From assembly GCA_025454255.1 (NCBI GenBank), contig JALOOU010000017.1, forward strand, positions 1-58,256: 58,256 nucleotides of DNA, in the 5' to 3' direction. Position numbers and translations under genes: made by a program. This document shows positions 58,116 to 58,256 of this stretch, piece by piece. This DNA comes from Desulfobacterales bacterium. GTDB lineage: Bacteria; Desulfobacterota; Desulfobacteria; Desulfobacterales; SpSt-501. The notes beneath the pieces were generated by a model, which ran no database searches, was not told the origin of the DNA, and saw nothing but the letters and a program-made list of their open reading frames with translations. Positions within the stretch are counted from its first letter, which is position 1, and every line of letters begins with the position of its first letter.

Positions 58116-58256
58116 CTACTTCTGCAAGATGGCCTTGAGATCCTCGTCCGGGGTCTTTATGGGCGCGATGTTGAACTTCTCCACCAGCACGTTGAGCACG
58201 TTGGGCGTGAGGAAGGCCGGCAGGCTCGGCCCCAGGCGGATGTTCTTGATGCCCAG
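58116..58256 (-). CDS. hcp: Hybrid cluster protein (Hcp), C-terminus only
   Basis: The - strand frame from the window edge to the TAG at 58116 reads [20 protein letters not shown], then [20 protein letters not shown] and KAILQK, the conserved end of Hcp (prismane/hydroxylamine reductase), an NO-detoxifying Fe-S enzyme. The rest lies beyond 58256. Confidence 0.85.
   Translation of the reverse strand: MGIKNIRLGPSLPAFLTPNVLNVLVEKFNIAPIKTPDEDLKAILQK

Overview
The window looks like chromosomal DNA of a GC-rich, anaerobic, Gram-negative bacterium of the Desulfobacterota (former Deltaproteobacteria). That placement is an inference. It rests on sigma-54 promoters with an enhancer-binding protein, a DsrC-family protein, a tungsten-type aldehyde:ferredoxin oxidoreductase, and a dense set of rubrerythrin, desulfoferrodoxin, rubredoxin, FprA and Hcp genes of the kind found in sulfate reducers. 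There is no rRNA, recognisable tRNA, CRISPR array, transposase or prophage gene.

Layout. 1-3.3 kb (+): a 5'-truncated PAS histidine kinase, an overlapping receiver/kinase hybrid and a cytidylate-kinase-like protein. 3.3-8.4 kb: a self-contained sigma-54 locus. A PAS/AAA+/HTH enhancer-binding protein (-) faces a NifX-like protein, a small unknown protein, a tandem DsrC-like protein, an unknown 316-aa protein and a CobW GTPase (+). Two sigma-54 -24/-12 promoters lie downstream of copies of one 16-bp element, and that element also overlaps the regulator's own promoter. 8.4-10 kb: a DinB-like protein and a zinc-ribbon/formylglycine-generating-enzyme-like protein. 10.1-15.2 kb (-): a complete livKHMGF branched-chain amino acid ABC transporter, with livH frameshifted. 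15.4-27.3 kb: metabolic and unknown genes, including BKACE, AOR with a MoaD-like protein, a LarA-like protein, a GhrA-like dehydrogenase, a metallo-beta-lactamase-fold hydrolase, AMP nucleosidase, DHFR and YqeY. 27.9-36.9 kb (+): an MFS carrier, then narGHJI-narK behind a perfect TTGAC-N4-GTCAA dyad. 36.9-44.8 kb (-): a dehydrogenase, an RsbW-like/GNAT fusion, a cupin, a QueG-like Fe-S protein, an ATC-hydrolase-like protein, feoAB, and an ECF sigma/anti-sigma pair. 44.7-48.6 kb (-): a 31-aa membrane peptide, copA, cysQ and a CopZ-like protein. 48.7-58.3 kb (-): a redox-stress island. It holds a siroheme reductase-like protein, a HEAT protein, ferredoxins, FprA, three rubredoxin-type proteins, an FMN-reductase/ArsC fusion, a triheme cytochrome, a flavodoxin, desulfoferrodoxin, rubrerythrin, zinc-ribbon proteins and the C-terminus of Hcp. 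A third, near-perfect sigma-54 promoter lies in front of the rubrerythrin group.

How the parts may work together. The organism appears able to respire nitrate (NarGHI plus NarK) while carrying oxygen, superoxide and NO detoxification genes (Rbr, Dfx, FprA, Hcp). The nar dyad fits the CRP/FNR-family regulator HcpR, whose known targets include hcp, so nitrate respiration and nitrosative-stress defence may share control. The most unusual part is the 3.3-8.4 kb locus: a regulator whose PAS domain carries three clustered cysteines appears to control sulfur-relay-like and cofactor-handling genes of unknown combined function. Three genes carry frameshifts in or beside short G/C runs, which may be sequencing errors rather than real gene decay.
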